From: Eubacteriales bacterium
GTDB taxonomy: Bacteria > Bacillota_A > Clostridia > Christensenellales > Aristaeellaceae
Assembly (NCBI GenBank): GCA_030528845.1
Contig: JAUMYC010000139.1
Location: 1-6,683 of the forward strand
DNA: 6,683 nucleotides
Direction: 5' to 3'
Shown here: positions 5,884-6,683 of the stretch, in pieces
Layout: each line of letters begins with the position of its first letter
Position numbering within the stretch: position 1 is the first letter of the stretch
Notes under the pieces: model-generated
What the model was told of the DNA's origin: nothing
The model's input: only the letters and a program-made list of their open reading frames with translations
Database searches by the model: none
Program-made: the position numbers and the translations under genes

Positions 5884-6444
5884 ATGGAAAAAAAGAACCG
5901 CCCCGTGGATTTTGCCGCTCGCGTAGCCCGGTTCACCGAGCGCATGTCTCCGTTCATATCCGCCGAGATCACCGATTATCTTTCGGAGCACGGCTTCTTT
6001 ACCGCTCCCGCCTCCACGATATACCACGGCTCGTATGAGGGCGGCCTGTTCGATCATTCCTACGAGGTCGCGCAGACCCTTTGGGAGTTGACAAAGGCGA
6101 ACGGCCTGATGTGGCAGCGTGCCGAGAGCCCTCTCATCGTCGGCATGTTCCATGACCTGTGCAAGATGGATGCGTTCATCGAGGAACCGGCACAGGGCGC
6201 CGGCGCTCGCAGCTACGGTTATAACGAGGAGACCCTGCTCAAAGGGCATGGCGAAAAATCCGTCATGCGTCTCGCCTGCCTGATGCAGCTGACGGAGGAG
6301 GAGGTCGCCTGCATCCGCTATCACATGGGCGCGTTCACCGACGCCGCGGAATGGAAGGATTACACCCGCGCCGTTCACGTCTACCCGAACGTGCTGTGGA
6401 CGCATCATGCGGATATGATCGCCTGCCATGTGAAGGGGATCTGA
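5884..6444 (+). CDS. HD-domain metal-dependent phosphohydrolase
   Basis: This is a complete gene of 186 codons with a purine-rich site AGGAAGGGAG (5864-5873) 10 bases before the ATG. The protein is essentially one HD domain. The opening motif YHGSYEGGLFDHS puts a first ligand at H58, followed by H90-D91 in GMFHDLCK. H122 in GHGEKS, H147 in IRYHMG and the THHADMIA motif (H174, H175, D177) complete the set. The spacing resembles the HD half of YhaM-type 3'-5' exoribonucleases, but the OB-fold half is absent. The ligand count suggests a two-metal site that hydrolyses a phosphoester of a nucleotide or nucleic acid; the substrate is unknown. It is cytoplasmic, with no signal peptide. It appears to be monocistronic: its own promoter and leader precede it, and a separate promoter starts 42 bases after its stop. 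There is no terminator directly after it, so some read-through into the next leader is possible. Confidence 0.9.
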   Translation: MEKKNRPVDFAARVARFTERMSPFISAEITDYLSEHGFFTAPASTIYHGSYEGGLFDHSYEVAQTLWELTKANGLMWQRAESPLIVGMFHDLCKMDAFIEEPAQGAGARSYGYNEETLLKGHGEKSVMRLACLMQLTEEEVACIRYHMGAFTDAAEWKDYTRAVHVYPNVLWTHHADMIACHVKGI

Positions 6445-6485
6445 GGCCCATTGTATAGCGCGTGGATATTTGTTCCGGAGAGGCG

Positions 6486-6514
6486 TTTACAGCCGCCTGC
6501 CTGCGGGGTATACT
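6486..6514 (+). promoter_or_regulatory. Strong sigma-A promoter of the downstream leader and gene
   Basis: TTTACA (6486-6491) and TATACT (6509-6514) are separated by exactly 17 bases, each matching the consensus in five of six positions. Transcription would start at about 6519-6521. An imperfect operator-like repeat, AGGCG (6481-6485) and CGCCT (6494-6498), brackets the -35; its role is unknown. Confidence 0.82.
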
Positions 6515-6518
6515 ATAA

Positions 6519-6650
6519 GCATTCCTGACATTAAGCGTGCCGCTGCGTGAAAGGATGCGAAGGACCGACCATAGGAGAGCGAAAACGGATACGTTTTTTT
6601 GCCTGCTTGTTTGTGCTGCCGCATCCTCAGGGATGCGGCATTTTGTTTTT
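6519..6650 (+). promoter_or_regulatory. Candidate riboswitch or attenuator leader of the next gene
   Basis: The transcript from 6486-6514 would run about 120 bases into an intrinsic terminator placed right before a ribosome binding site. AGGATGCG (6552-6559) is exactly complementary to CGCATCCT (6620-6627), the 5' arm of that terminator, so it can act as an antiterminator. The start of the leader, GCATTCC (6519-6525), can pair with the same GGATGC (6553-6558) through six pairs and one bulge. It could thus act as an anti-antiterminator. AAAACG-GATA-CGTTTT (6582-6597) forms a further hairpin between them. No known riboswitch consensus was recognised. A leader-peptide attenuator or an independent small RNA remains possible. 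Confidence 0.55.
6617..6650 (+). terminator. Intrinsic terminator within the leader
   Basis: TGCCGCATCC (6617-6626) and GGATGCGGCA (6631-6640) form a perfect 10-pair stem with loop TCAG, followed by TTTTGTTTTT. On the opposite strand the stem is followed by CAGCACAAAC with no U-tract, so it works only in the plus direction. AAGGAGG begins at 6651, directly after the U-tract. Confidence 0.9.
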
Positions 6651-6668
6651 AAGGAGGAAGACGACAAT

Positions 6669-6683
6669 ATGGAAATGCGGCTT
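6669..6683 (+). CDS. Start of an unidentified gene (cut by the right edge)
   Basis: AAGGAGG (6651-6657) is followed, 11 bases later, by ATG at 6669; only MEMRL is visible. The product cannot be identified. The same frame is open back to an ATG at 6555, but that stretch spans the terminator hairpin and lacks a well-placed ribosome binding site. I therefore prefer 6669 as the start. Confidence 0.6.

Noticed and set aside
5541..6038. A plus-strand open frame running through the intergenic region into the HD gene
   Set aside because: It has no RBS, a low-complexity product, and overlaps the well-supported HD gene in another frame.
5602..6429. A 275-codon minus-strand open frame opposite the HD gene
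   Set aside because: The HD motifs are all on the plus strand; this frame shows no domain and no RBS.
6555..6668. In-frame N-terminal extension or leader peptide before the last gene
   Set aside because: The frame is open, but it spans the terminator hairpin and U-tract, and its ATG lacks a well-spaced RBS. AAGGAGG before ATG 6669 explains initiation better. A leader peptide is not fully excluded.
1..6683. CRISPR arrays, insertion sequences, phage genes or a defence system
   Set aside because: There are no spaced direct repeats of CRISPR type, no transposase or integrase, and no terminal inverted repeats. The nucleotidyltransferase and HD genes are separate units and do not form a recognisable defence operon.

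Overview
The window looks like a chromosomal segment of a GC-rich Gram-positive gut-type anaerobe (Bacillota, probably class Clostridia). The evidence is strong AGGAGG-type ribosome binding sites, sigma-A-like promoters with extended -10 elements, rho-independent terminators, a secreted SH3b-repeat protein, and a large secreted protein built from CxxC repeats of a kind common in gut Clostridia. This placement is inferred from style; there is no rRNA or other marker gene here.

Layout, left to right. (1) Positions 1-2294, minus strand: the N-terminal 764 codons of a very large secreted protein that runs off the left edge. It has a signal peptide, an array of Cys-rich repeats and a beta-helix-like region with three 'xIGxTxYATLxEA' modules. 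(2) Positions 2295-2701: divergent intergenic region with one promoter for each flanking gene, a palindrome and a 5'UTR hairpin. (3) Positions 2702-3490, plus strand: a stand-alone Pol-beta-superfamily nucleotidyltransferase, best started at a TTG. (4) Positions 3545-3584: a strong bidirectional terminator between convergent genes. (5) Positions 3605-5452, minus strand: a secreted protein of 615 residues with two N-terminal beta-type repeats, a small Cys/His knuckle, three SH3b domains and an unrecognised C-terminal domain. (6) Positions 5453-5883: divergent intergenic region with several inverted repeats and a possible structured leader. (7) Positions 5884-6444, plus strand: a compact HD-domain phosphohydrolase. 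(8) Positions 6445-6683: a good promoter, a leader with an intrinsic terminator and a matching antiterminator sequence, then a ribosome binding site and the first five codons of the next gene.

Every gene seems to have its own transcription unit; I see no operon. Two genes encode exported, probably cell-surface proteins, and two encode cytoplasmic enzymes of the nucleotidyl-transfer and phosphohydrolase superfamilies. Nothing shows that these four work together. The most interesting element is the promoter-leader-terminator-RBS arrangement at 6486-6671. It has the architecture of a riboswitch or attenuator, and I cannot match it to a known class. No tRNA, rRNA, CRISPR array, transposase, phage gene or replication origin was seen.
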